Assembly: GCA_947503895.1 (NCBI GenBank)
Contig: CANNFT010000011.1
Location: forward strand, 62,001-126,000
DNA from: an uncultured Saccharospirillaceae bacterium
GTDB taxonomy: Bacteria; Pseudomonadota; Gammaproteobacteria; Pseudomonadales; Oceanobacteraceae
DNA length: 64,000 nt
Reading direction: 5' to 3'
This document shows positions 44,887 through 53,960 of this stretch, one piece after another. Position numbers and translations under genes: made by a program. Position 1 is the first letter of the stretch, and every line of letters starts with the position of its first letter. The notes beneath the pieces were generated by a model. The model made no database searches. It was not told where the DNA came from and saw only the letters and a program-made list of their open reading frames with translations.

Positions 44887-46098
44887 CTAAAGCGGCGACA
44901 AGTAAAGCAGCGCATTTTCTTGATCTATTTCAAATTGATATTGGCCGAGAAATTCCATTCCCAGTAAACCGTCTGCTTGACTGTTCACGCCCATGTCGAT
45001 TTCGAGAATGGTCATGTCCGGTTGCTCTGCATGACCCATTTTTAAAACAGGTGCCTTAAACACACGAGCAGGAGCACGGCCATTAGCGGTTCGGACGGTA
45101 ACCGTACGCTGATCATTATGCAGCACCGATGATTGAGTGAGTATTCGCTGAATGACAGGTTTATTAATGGATGTAAACGTGGCACCGGTATCCAGCAGCA
45201 ATAGAATTGCTTCCGTTTCGTTATGGGTGGGCGCGACGATATTGGCATTCACTAAGAATTGATTACCCACACGGATTAACGGAATGGCCTCTGCTGCGCG
45301 TAAGGTTTGATCACGTAACGATTGAATATGGCTTTGGCGCTCCTCTACCACGCCATTGTACTGCTCGTTAAAGGGGAGAAACGCCAGCGCATCGAGCGCA
45401 GAGTCGTATTGGTGTTGTTGTGAATATATTTCAGCTAAGGCAAGGCTAATGGGAATGTAATCGGGGGACTGATCCTTCGCAAATTCGAGAAGAGACAACA
45501 TTTCTTGGACGCTGAGCGATAGTCCCCCGCCTTGATAGCCCTTGATGAGGGAGTCTAATAGATCTTCGATGTTCGTTTGAATTTTACGTTGTGCCTGCAT
45601 TTCGCTGGCGGAAGATTGTGCTGCATAAAGCGTTTCAAGTGCTGCGGTATATTGCTGCGCTTCCAGTTGTACTTTGGCCAGTAGTTGTAATTGATAGCGG
45701 TCACTGAGGCCGGCACCTTCGAGCGTGCGCAGCCATTTTTCCAGTAACAGCCAGTCTTGGTGCTGAGCTAGGCGATTCAAGTGCTGGTGTACTTGCTGCT
45801 GTATCAAGCCTTTTTCTTGCTGAGTTAAATGGGCTGACACCCAATAGGAGGTGAGTTCATCCATCCGTTGTTGTTGGAGTAACTGAGCAATGCTGATCGG
45901 AGCGCCTTTTTTTGCTTCCGTTAACTCTTGGTTATTGTGCGTCAGAACGGGTGCAGCATGCAGGTTATTGCGGGCAGCATGGGCGACCACTGTTTGCGAA
46001 TCGTCATCCGAATAATGGGAATGTGCCCACCAACCCAAGCCAAATCCGGAGCTTGTGCCAACCAATAATACGATCAAGATATGCGAAAAATGGTTCAT
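44887..46098 (-). CDS. Membrane-anchored retropepsin-like aspartic protease
   Basis: 403 residues. N-terminal signal anchor (ILIVLLVGTSSGFGLGWWA), a central TPR-like helical region (about 70-270, LALAEIYSQQHQYDSALDAL), and a C-terminal retropepsin domain (285-403) with catalytic LLLDTGATFTSI and ADGLLGMEFL. One DTGA per chain implies a homodimer, as in the TIGR02281/SpoVG-unrelated bacterial clan AA proteases. The periplasmic location is predicted and its substrate unknown. It is divergent from the hybrid kinase gene. Confidence 0.83.
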   Translation of the reverse strand: MNHFSHILIVLLVGTSSGFGLGWWAHSHYSDDDSQTVVAHAARNNLHAAPVLTHNNQELTEAKKGAPISIAQLLQQQRMDELTSYWVSAHLTQQEKGLIQQQVHQHLNRLAQHQDWLLLEKWLRTLEGAGLSDRYQLQLLAKVQLEAQQYTAALETLYAAQSSASEMQAQRKIQTNIEDLLDSLIKGYQGGGLSLSVQEMLSLLEFAKDQSPDYIPISLALAEIYSQQHQYDSALDALAFLPFNEQYNGVVEERQSHIQSLRDQTLRAAEAIPLIRVGNQFLVNANIVAPTHNETEAILLLLDTGATFTSINKPVIQRILTQSSVLHNDQRTVTVRTANGRAPARVFKAPVLKMGHAEQPDMTILEIDMGVNSQADGLLGMEFLGQYQFEIDQENALLYLSPL

Positions 46099-46438
46099 TA
46101 GCGCTTAGCTCACTCCGGTATTCAGTCACGCTGACATTGAGTCATTCAGCCACTCGGGATGAGGGGCCTGCCCTATCGACTCGAGTGACGGATTTTATCC
46201 ATAAACTCTGACACCTGCACAGGTCTATTCATTCCCGTCATTTTAAGGCCTCTGCATTGGTCTCTCCATTGATCGGGGCGTTAGAGACCGCTTGAGCGTC
46301 AATCCGCATAAGACAGTACGCCGAATGACGTCGTTTTCTGCTCCGCGTCAGGCTGCTCACTTCCTGTGATTCCCCACTACACTTAACGTTGGATAATACG
46401 GCTCGTCAGCGATCTGCCAAAGGAATTCGTGGCGCTTT
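46099..46438. other. Divergent promoter region of protease and hybrid kinase
   Basis: A 340-base gap. It holds a 7-bp inverted repeat GGTCTCT / AGAGACC (46259-46289). Both promoters should lie here but cannot be assigned. The hybrid kinase ribosome site is weak (AAGGA about 14 bases from ATG). Confidence 0.4.
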
Positions 46439-49400
46439 ATGAGACTCCTAAGCCCAACTCGGCTAAAAGCTGGGTTAGTGATGTGTTTGCTGTGCATACT
46501 GCCGGTAGGGCTGACGATGCTTGGGTGGGATATCAGTTCACCCATACACGCATCGCCTCAACCAGCTTCAAGCTCAATTGAATTGAATAGGCCGACTCAA
46601 TTCTTGCTGATGTCTGGGGCCTTTCAACACGCACTCATGGAATGGAGCGCAGTGAGCCTTGCCTTTGTGGCTGTGCTTGCGGCATGTATGCACTATCGAG
46701 CACGTCATGATGCCACTGTGCTCATTATTGGCATTGCCATGATGTGCGCCGGCATACTTGATGCCTTCCACACCTTAGCGGCGACTCGCATCATCGTCGC
46801 TAATGTACCTGACGAGGATTTTGTCCCTTTTACTTGGGCCATGTCGAGAAGCTTTAACAGTCTCATCATGATAGCAGCGGCCACCGTAAGCTTGTGGATC
46901 TTGCGCATGCGCAGTGGACGCCATGCCTTGATCGAGTCCTCTTCATTGACCGAAAAAAAAACGCTGATCATGACAGCCTTAGTATTTGTCTTATTGGCAC
47001 TGGGAATGTGTTATTGGGTAGTATCGGCGACGACATTGCCGAAGACACAATATCCGTCTGCGCTCATATCTCGCCCGTTCGATGTCTTGCCGTTGGCCTT
47101 ATTTCTGCTGGCGGGTGTGCTGTTTTGGATTTGGTATCACAAAGAATCGAATCTACTGACTTTTTTTTTAATGCTGAGTATTTTGCCGGCGACGGTGACA
47201 CAACTGCATATGGTGTTTGGCTCGCAATCGCTTTTTGACCACCATTTTAATATCGCCCATTTGATCAAGATATTCGCATATCTGTGTGTCTTGCTGGGCA
47301 TATTATTGGATATATCCGAAAAGCCATTAATCGTACCTACGTCATCAAAGCATGTTCATCATAATGCGAAATTAGAAACGCAATTGGCCGTTGGAAAAGC
47401 CACTCGACCCTTATCCATTAAAATTCCCATATCCGCTTTTATTTTGTCCATGGCCATTGCCATTATTTTGGGCGCTTCATTTTATATTGAGACCGACCGA
47501 TTGTTATATCAACAAGAAACGGAGGAGCTGATCCTTGAAAGCCAATTAGTTGAGCCGCTATTGGAGCAGCTCTACGAGAACACCTTGAGTGATGCTCGCT
47601 ATCTGTCAAACTTGCATTCTATTCAAGGGTTAATAAACGCCGCCTATGTTCGTCAGGTTGATCAATTTGATGATTGGCAGCGTCAAATTGAGAATGATTT
47701 TTCCGATTTTTTATTGCATAAAAACAATTACGCACAGGTGCACTTCATCAGTTTTTTGGATGTTCAGAGTAGTCGAATTATCGTATTAAAAGAAAGTGAG
47801 CGAGCAATACGAAAAGTCAGTAATGTGGCCAAGTCGCTGCGTTCGGAAGGAGCATTGATCAACTATGCAAAAAAACACATTGAGAATATAAAAAACGAAG
47901 ATGGTGATCATACAATAGATGCTCAAAGCATGTATCGCAAAGAACACCTAAGCAGATTTAATATATCAACATTGGTCACGCATGTTTCGGATGACACCAT
48001 CGTGGGCATGATTGAAATAACATTAGATATACGAGATTTTGTCCAAAAGTTAAGTAAAAAAGAATTAAGTGGGTTGGCGGTTTATTTGGCCAATCAGCGC
48101 GGTGCTATTTTATTTCAGCCACCGGATAATGCATCCGACAATCGACTGTTAACGCGATCGATGAAAGTCCTTTTTCCAAATACTGAATTTGATCAGGCTG
48201 ACGTACAGTTATTACCGGAATTGAAAGATATCTATGGTCGTGTGCGCTCATCCATATACAGAAAGGTTGTTTTGAATAGCGCTCAGGGCGATTTATCTTT
48301 TCAATTACTATTACAGCATACATCACAGAATAGACGTTCTATTTTGGAGTCCTATCGTATACGCAGCTTAATCATTTCTATTTCGCTGGCGGTGGTGGCA
48401 CTCGGACTGGCCTTAATGACAACTCGTCGATTAACACGACCCTTAATTCATATGACGGATGCGATTCAGCATTATGAAGAAACGGGTGAGTTGCAACCAT
48501 TGCCCATTCAATCAAAAGATGAAATTGGTATGTTGGCTCGCAGCTTTCACAATCTTATGCAAAGAGTTAATCAATCCTTAACACTTCAAAATGCATCAGC
48601 AGAAAATGCGACTGAGTCCTATGATCGAATGATGGCCATCGTGAATAACGCCGCTGAGTCGATTATTACGATAAACGCAAGTGGGGAAATATTAACTTTT
48701 AACCGAACCGCTGAAGTGACGTTTGGGTACGAAGAGTCTGAAATCATTGGGCAACCTGTCACCGCGTTAATGCCTCAAGAATATGCGCAGCAGCATCATC
48801 AGTTTATTGAAAATTATCTGAATACCGGTCATACGAAAATTATTGGCATAGGACGTGAACTGGTCGCCGTCAAAAAATCGGGTGAAGAATTCCCAATTCA
48901 TTTATCCATATCTGAGGTTAACACGCGTGAGGGTTTAGTCTTCACCGGATTGATTCGCGACATTACGCAATTGAAGCAGGCAGAGCAAGCACTCATAAAA
49001 GGCAAGGAAGCAGCAGAGCAGGCCGCGCTCTATAAAACACAGTTTTTGGCTAGCATGAGTCACGAAATTCGCACCCCCATGAACGGTGTATTGGGTATGC
49101 TTGGGTTAATGTTGAAAGCGGACTTAACCGATGAGCAGCGACATCGTGCGAAATTAGCGAAGTCCAGCGCGGAATCCTTACTCGTGTTGATAAACGATAT
49201 ATTAGATTTTTCTAAGGTCGAGGCCGGCAAGCTAGAATTGGAATGCATTGAATTTAATCTTACCAGCCAGATTAGCGATTTTGCGCAATCCATTGCAAAT
49301 TTAGCTCAGGAAAAAGGGTTGGAACTCATCGTCAACACCCGCGGTATTCATCATGAAATGGTAAAAGGAGACCCTGGTCGTATTCGCCAAATACTTACTA

Positions 49401-50725
49401 ATCTAGTGGGTAACGCCATTAAATTCACGGATACGGGGGAAATTTCAATAGTTGCCAAATTGGAGAAACCGCTGTTTAACGGGTTGAGACTGCATTGCGA
49501 GATTCACGATTCGGGGATCGGGATTGCAGAAAACAAAATTGAAAATTTATTCGAGTCCTTTACTCAGGTTGACTCAACCACCACGCGAAAATACGGTGGT
49601 ACCGGTTTAGGGTTAGCGATTGTTCGTCAGCTATGTCAATTAATGGGAGGCGATGTTTGGGTGCACTCGCAAGAGGGCGTGGGCAGTGTCTTTACGTTTG
49701 AGATTCAGTTGGAGCCAGCGCATGACAGGCAAATAACATTGCCCAATATGAATTTGAAGCATGTACCGGTATTAATTGTTGACGATAATGCCACCAACCG
49801 AGAAGTTTTATTTGGACAATTGTCACTATGGGAAATGGATATTACAGAAGCGAGCAGTGGTCAACAGGCGTTAGAGAGGTTGAATGAACGAGTGAAGCTC
49901 AACGATGAAGCGTTTTTCAAAGTAGCGATTCTTGATATGCAAATGCCTGAAATGGATGGCATTGAACTCGCCCAACGAATTAGAAAAGACACACGATTTA
50001 ATGCCATGCAGTTAATTATGATGACCTCCATGAGCCATCGTGGGGACGCTCATCTATATGCTGAGTTAGGCTTTGTCGCCTATTTCCCGAAACCTGTATC
50101 GGCGTCCTATTTATATGACGCATTACAATTGGTATTGTCGGATGGCGAAGCGCTAAACCGCGCAGACCCTTTAGTTACAAGGCATTACTTGCAAGAAATA
50201 AAGTCTGTACCGCTTGAAGACAATTTGCATCAAGCCAATCCCCCTTCGAATGAATCAGACTCTGAAAGTGCAACGAATATTCGAATAAATACACAAGCCG
50301 CGAGCGATGCCAACTGGCCGAAAAATACACGTATATTACTGGTGGAAGATAACCAGATTAATCAAATCGTTGCAGAGGGAGTATTGGAAGATCTGCAATT
50401 AGGCTGTGAATGTGCTGCCAATGGTTTAGAAGCGCTTGATGCATTGAGTCAGGCATCGGAAGCTGAGCCGTATACCCTAGTGTTAATGGATTGCCAAATG
50501 CCGGAAATGGATGGTTACGATGCGTCGCGAAATATTCGTCAAGGGAAAGCAGGCGAACGATACAAGCATATACCGATCATTGCCATGACGGCCAATGCGA
50601 TGATGGGTGACCGAGAAAAATGCCTCGAAGCTGGTATGAGCGATTACTTATCGAAACCCATTGATGTTGATAAGCTCCACGCGTTGCTCAAACAATGGCT
50701 GGCTCCAGCGGCTTTAAATAAATAA
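46439..50725 (+). CDS. Hybrid sensor histidine kinase with two membrane sensor modules
   Basis: 1428 residues. Order: multi-helix N-terminal module (about 1-290, MASE3-like: GILDAFHTLAATR), another helix (335-355), a large extracytoplasmic sensor (360-640), a helix (645-662), HAMP, PAS (about 735-860: TFGYEESEIIGQPV), HisKA with His875 in SMSHEIRTPMNG, HATPase (980-1100: GTGLGLAIV), REC1 with Asp1166 (LDMQMPEMDG) and REC2 with Asp1351 (MDCQMPEMDGYD). It lacks an Hpt domain, so a separate phosphotransfer protein is needed. No cognate regulator is adjacent. It converges on ptsP, 23 bases between stops. Confidence 0.93.
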   Translation: MRLLSPTRLKAGLVMCLLCILPVGLTMLGWDISSPIHASPQPASSSIELNRPTQFLLMSGAFQHALMEWSAVSLAFVAVLAACMHYRARHDATVLIIGIAMMCAGILDAFHTLAATRIIVANVPDEDFVPFTWAMSRSFNSLIMIAAATVSLWILRMRSGRHALIESSSLTEKKTLIMTALVFVLLALGMCYWVVSATTLPKTQYPSALISRPFDVLPLALFLLAGVLFWIWYHKESNLLTFFLMLSILPATVTQLHMVFGSQSLFDHHFNIAHLIKIFAYLCVLLGILLDISEKPLIVPTSSKHVHHNAKLETQLAVGKATRPLSIKIPISAFILSMAIAIILGASFYIETDRLLYQQETEELILESQLVEPLLEQLYENTLSDARYLSNLHSIQGLINAAYVRQVDQFDDWQRQIENDFSDFLLHKNNYAQVHFISFLDVQSSRIIVLKESERAIRKVSNVAKSLRSEGALINYAKKHIENIKNEDGDHTIDAQSMYRKEHLSRFNISTLVTHVSDDTIVGMIEITLDIRDFVQKLSKKELSGLAVYLANQRGAILFQPPDNASDNRLLTRSMKVLFPNTEFDQADVQLLPELKDIYGRVRSSIYRKVVLNSAQGDLSFQLLLQHTSQNRRSILESYRIRSLIISISLAVVALGLALMTTRRLTRPLIHMTDAIQHYEETGELQPLPIQSKDEIGMLARSFHNLMQRVNQSLTLQNASAENATESYDRMMAIVNNAAESIITINASGEILTFNRTAEVTFGYEESEIIGQPVTALMPQEYAQQHHQFIENYLNTGHTKIIGIGRELVAVKKSGEEFPIHLSISEVNTREGLVFTGLIRDITQLKQAEQALIKGKEAAEQAALYKTQFLASMSHEIRTPMNGVLGMLGLMLKADLTDEQRHRAKLAKSSAESLLVLINDILDFSKVEAGKLELECIEFNLTSQISDFAQSIANLAQEKGLELIVNTRGIHHEMVKGDPGRIRQILTNLVGNAIKFTDTGEISIVAKLEKPLFNGLRLHCEIHDSGIGIAENKIENLFESFTQVDSTTTRKYGGTGLGLAIVRQLCQLMGGDVWVHSQEGVGSVFTFEIQLEPAHDRQITLPNMNLKHVPVLIVDDNATNREVLFGQLSLWEMDITEASSGQQALERLNERVKLNDEAFFKVAILDMQMPEMDGIELAQRIRKDTRFNAMQLIMMTSMSHRGDAHLYAELGFVAYFPKPVSASYLYDALQLVLSDGEALNRADPLVTRHYLQEIKSVPLEDNLHQANPPSNESDSESATNIRINTQAASDANWPKNTRILLVEDNQINQIVAEGVLEDLQLGCECAANGLEALDALSQASEAEPYTLVLMDCQMPEMDGYDASRNIRQGKAGERYKHIPIIAMTANAMMGDREKCLEAGMSDYLSKPIDVDKLHALLKQWLAPAALNK

Positions 50726-50748
50726 ACAGCATTTACTGATGGGGAAAT

Positions 50749-53007
50749 TTAAATGTCCGTCAGCTCATCGATCTTTAATTCTTTGATGCGACTTTTAACC
50801 CATTGCCGAATATCATGCGCATTATCCATAGCCAGCGCCTGATGCAAAATGGTACTGGCCATCGGCGCCGAAATGGCTCTGATGAGACGTTTGATACGCG
50901 GCAGTTTCGATGAACTCATGCTTAATTGCTGGATACCCATGCCCACCAGTAACACGACGGCAACGGGGTCCGATGCCATTTCACCGCACAGGCTTAAGGG
51001 AATTTTGTATAAACGCGCAATATCCACAATGCGGTCTATTTCATGTAAAACTGCCGGGTGAACGTGATCATAGCGGTCGGCAACATGAATATTATTGCGA
51101 TCTAACGCCAGTAGATATTGGCTTAAATCATTTGACCCAATTGAAATAAAATCGATCTTGTCTTTCCAAAATGGAATTTGCGATGTTGCGGCAGGCACTT
51201 CGAGCATTATGCCCATTTTGGGACGATCAATTTCGTAACCTTCAGCCATTAATTGTTGGCAAGCATCTTCAATGAGTTCCCTCACGAGATTTACTTCCGT
51301 GGTCGAGCTGATCATCGGCAATAATATATTTAACTGATTACCTTTACCGGCTGCTCGTACCATGGCTCGAACTTGGGTCATCATGAGCTGTATATTGTCG
51401 AGGGTAAACCGAATACCACGCCAACCTAACGCAGGATTATCCTCTGCATGAATGGGAAAATAGGGTAACTGTTTATCTCCGCCAATATCCAATGTGCGCA
51501 TATACACCGGTTTATTGGTGTACGCATTGAATACGGATTGATAGACCTCCACTTGTTCATCTTCATTGGGGAAGCTATTGCGCACCATAAACGGAATTTC
51601 AGTTCGGTAAAGGCCAATGCCTTCTGCGCCGTTTTTAATGCCGGGCGATATATCAGCCAATAAGCCCGTATTCGCAAACAGGCGCACTCGATATCCATCG
51701 GTGGTTTCGGCAGGTTCATCACGAAGGGTAGCCAACTGCTCGCGAATTTTTTGCTCTTTTTGTAACTGCTTGCCGAATGCCTTCAAGACTGCCGGTGAGG
51801 GTTGCAGTACCACATAACCTTCGCTGCCATTAATGAGAATGGGCAATTGGGATTTTAAACCCTTCAACGACCCTACCCCCATCACGGCGGGAACCCCCAT
51901 GGCGTTTGCCAAAACGGCCGTGTGCGACAGCCGTGACCCTTCGCCTGAAACCACGCCAGCCAATTGCCCATTGGGAATGGCCGCCATTTGGGAAACGCTG
52001 ACTTGGTGGCCGACCAGTACGATTTGCCCTTGGCCGTTCAGAGGCGGTTGAGTTTGTGTCGAATGCTCCAGCGTGGTTTGTCCTTTCAGACTTTGGAGTA
52101 ACTTATTGCCTAAGTGCAGGATGTCTTCGTGCCGAGCCCGTAAGTAAGGGTCTTCCATATTTTTAAACACGGCGGCAATGCCCAGAACGGTTTTGCGAAT
52201 GGCACTGGATAGACTGCTATTGTTCTGAATTTCTGCTTCGACACCTTGCACTAGTGTTGAATCTGACAGCAGCATCAAATACGCATCAAAGATACCAATA
52301 ACGGAATCCGATAAGGCATTCCCCAATGCGGCTTGTTCCCGCTTAACGTCTTCAACAACGCTGGCCAATAGCCGGTGCCATTTTTTTGATTCGGCTTTAG
52401 GATCGTCGCATTGCGAATCAGGCACATCATTCAACAGCCCACTTTCACAAATTAAAATGTTGCCCAGCGCCACCCCTGGTGCCGCTGGCAAACCTTGATA
52501 GTGCTGGGATTTATGCGGCTTTTGCGTTTCAGGTGGAATCTGAGCAATGATCAGCGCCAATTGGGATGCCAGCGTCACGAGGAAAGCTTCTTGTGCATCA
52601 CTGATTTTTTCTGCGCGTGTCCGTTGCACCGTGAGCACGCCAATCACCTTGCCCGCTTGCACTAATGGCACACCACAAAAACTGGCGAACCGTTCTTCCA
52701 AGCTGTCTGGAACGTAGTAGAACGCTTCGTGACGCGCAGCTTCGGCTACGTTAATAGGATGGCGAGAGCGAGCGACTAAGCCTACCAAGCCTTTATCAGC
52801 AGGAATGACTAGAGGATGATTCACTTCCAAGCCATGACTGGCCAGCAGCGCGAGGTCACCGTCTGCGTTTTTTCGATAAAGACTGCAAACATCCGTGCCG
52901 GCTACTTGGCTAATGGAATCCACAATCAAGCGCACCTGCTCTGTGGGTGACTCCTCATGTGTAATTTTTTGGATGATGCGGGTCAGCGCCTGAATCACAT
53001 GTTCCAT
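50749..53007 (-). CDS. ptsP: PTS-Ntr phosphoenolpyruvate phosphotransferase, EI-Ntr
   Basis: 752 residues. The N-terminal GAF domain (about 1-155) senses nitrogen status via glutamine/2-oxoglutarate in characterised members. An EI-like domain follows: phospho-His in SGEGSRLSHTAVLANAMGVP, PEP-binding motifs GIGLYRTEIPFM and SIGSNDLSQYLLALDR, and catalytic Cys in LCGEMASDP. It starts the PTS-Ntr phosphorelay to NPr and EIIA-Ntr; those genes are not in the window. rppH, its neighbour in many species, is absent here. Confidence 0.95.
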   Translation of the reverse strand: MEHVIQALTRIIQKITHEESPTEQVRLIVDSISQVAGTDVCSLYRKNADGDLALLASHGLEVNHPLVIPADKGLVGLVARSRHPINVAEAARHEAFYYVPDSLEERFASFCGVPLVQAGKVIGVLTVQRTRAEKISDAQEAFLVTLASQLALIIAQIPPETQKPHKSQHYQGLPAAPGVALGNILICESGLLNDVPDSQCDDPKAESKKWHRLLASVVEDVKREQAALGNALSDSVIGIFDAYLMLLSDSTLVQGVEAEIQNNSSLSSAIRKTVLGIAAVFKNMEDPYLRARHEDILHLGNKLLQSLKGQTTLEHSTQTQPPLNGQGQIVLVGHQVSVSQMAAIPNGQLAGVVSGEGSRLSHTAVLANAMGVPAVMGVGSLKGLKSQLPILINGSEGYVVLQPSPAVLKAFGKQLQKEQKIREQLATLRDEPAETTDGYRVRLFANTGLLADISPGIKNGAEGIGLYRTEIPFMVRNSFPNEDEQVEVYQSVFNAYTNKPVYMRTLDIGGDKQLPYFPIHAEDNPALGWRGIRFTLDNIQLMMTQVRAMVRAAGKGNQLNILLPMISSTTEVNLVRELIEDACQQLMAEGYEIDRPKMGIMLEVPAATSQIPFWKDKIDFISIGSNDLSQYLLALDRNNIHVADRYDHVHPAVLHEIDRIVDIARLYKIPLSLCGEMASDPVAVVLLVGMGIQQLSMSSSKLPRIKRLIRAISAPMASTILHQALAMDNAHDIRQWVKSRIKELKIDELTDI

Positions 53008-53297
53008 AACCGTCTCGAATAAAAGTGCCTGTGCAGTTTAGCGGAGAGCAGGGTAGGAAGGCCAATTGAAATCAGGAGGCGGCAACGAGAATTAGATTCA
53101 TGTACGGGCGTCCACATGAGGAATGCGCTCAGTCTTGGGGTGGGGCCAAGCAGAAATAGCCGATGGGTGGTGAGTTTATGATGACCTAAGTCGGTTTAAA
53201 GTCGAACAGGGTGCGCACCGAACCTTTGAGCGAATAAAGCATTTCGGTGCGCTGTGGGTGTCATCCGTGATACGCGCTCAGCATTTAGAACATCTGA

Positions 53298-53651
53298 TTA
53301 ATCGTCGTCGAAATCAGAAGACGAGGAATCGCTGTCGCTCGAAACGCCGCTGACATCTACCAGCGAAACAAAACGCTTACCCGGCAGAGACTGTTTATAG
53401 CGCAGCCAAGTTTGCTCCAACACACTGCTTGGACTGGATTCGCCGCGACAAACCGCGACAAACTTTTGCTGCTCGTCATTGGCCGGATGGGCCAGCCCTT
53501 CATCAAGCTGCTTTAAGCATTGTCCGAATCGTTCAAGTAATTCTACCTGCGACCGTGTGAAATAGCCTGAACGACTGAACCCATAAGGGAAATGTTCATC
53601 GTCGTAAAAATGTCCCGTGGCCTGAAATGCGTGTTCAACACTAACTGTCAT
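53298..53651 (-). CDS. maoP: DUF413 protein, MaoP-like
   Basis: 117 residues from ATG 53651 (GGAGCGAG upstream); the frame extends further but without support. FPYGFSRSGYFTRSQVELLERFGQCLKQL is the DUF413 core found in MaoP (YifE), which organises the Ori macrodomain in E. coli. The tail (SSDSDSSSSDFDDD) is unusually acidic. In E. coli maoP and hdfR are neighbours; here an HdfR-like gene lies 3.2 kb away with a chemoreceptor gene between. I found no convincing maoS-like site. Confidence 0.85.
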   Translation of the reverse strand: MTVSVEHAFQATGHFYDDEHFPYGFSRSGYFTRSQVELLERFGQCLKQLDEGLAHPANDEQQKFVAVCRGESSPSSVLEQTWLRYKQSLPGKRFVSLVDVSGVSSDSDSSSSDFDDD

Positions 53652-53960
53652 AATGCTCGCTCCTGTTGGAAGATTCTGTTCAGTATTTCGTCTCCTCAAT
53701 TTCGCGAAGTATGGAACCGGATATTTGAGAGGTAAAACAAAAAATATTTTTCGAAACGGTAAAAAATAATTGATGTTAGAAGACAAAATGAGACATGTTT
53801 CTGAAGGAAAAGTGCTGGTCGTCAATGGTCACCACTGCCGCTTGGCTGGCGTGATGGTCAATAGCGGGAGGGCGGTTCACGCAAGTTGGAGGATGTTGAA
53901 TCCCCTGCTATACCTATATTCAGAGATGGAATAAACACGGAAGAGACTCTTGACGATCCT
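53652..53960. other. Divergent region between maoP and a chemoreceptor
   Basis: Roughly 310 bases. An AT-rich stretch at 53735-53775 may serve as an upstream promoter element for maoP. The chemoreceptor frame is open back to TTG 53886, so the true start is somewhere between 53886 and 53973. Confidence 0.4.
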
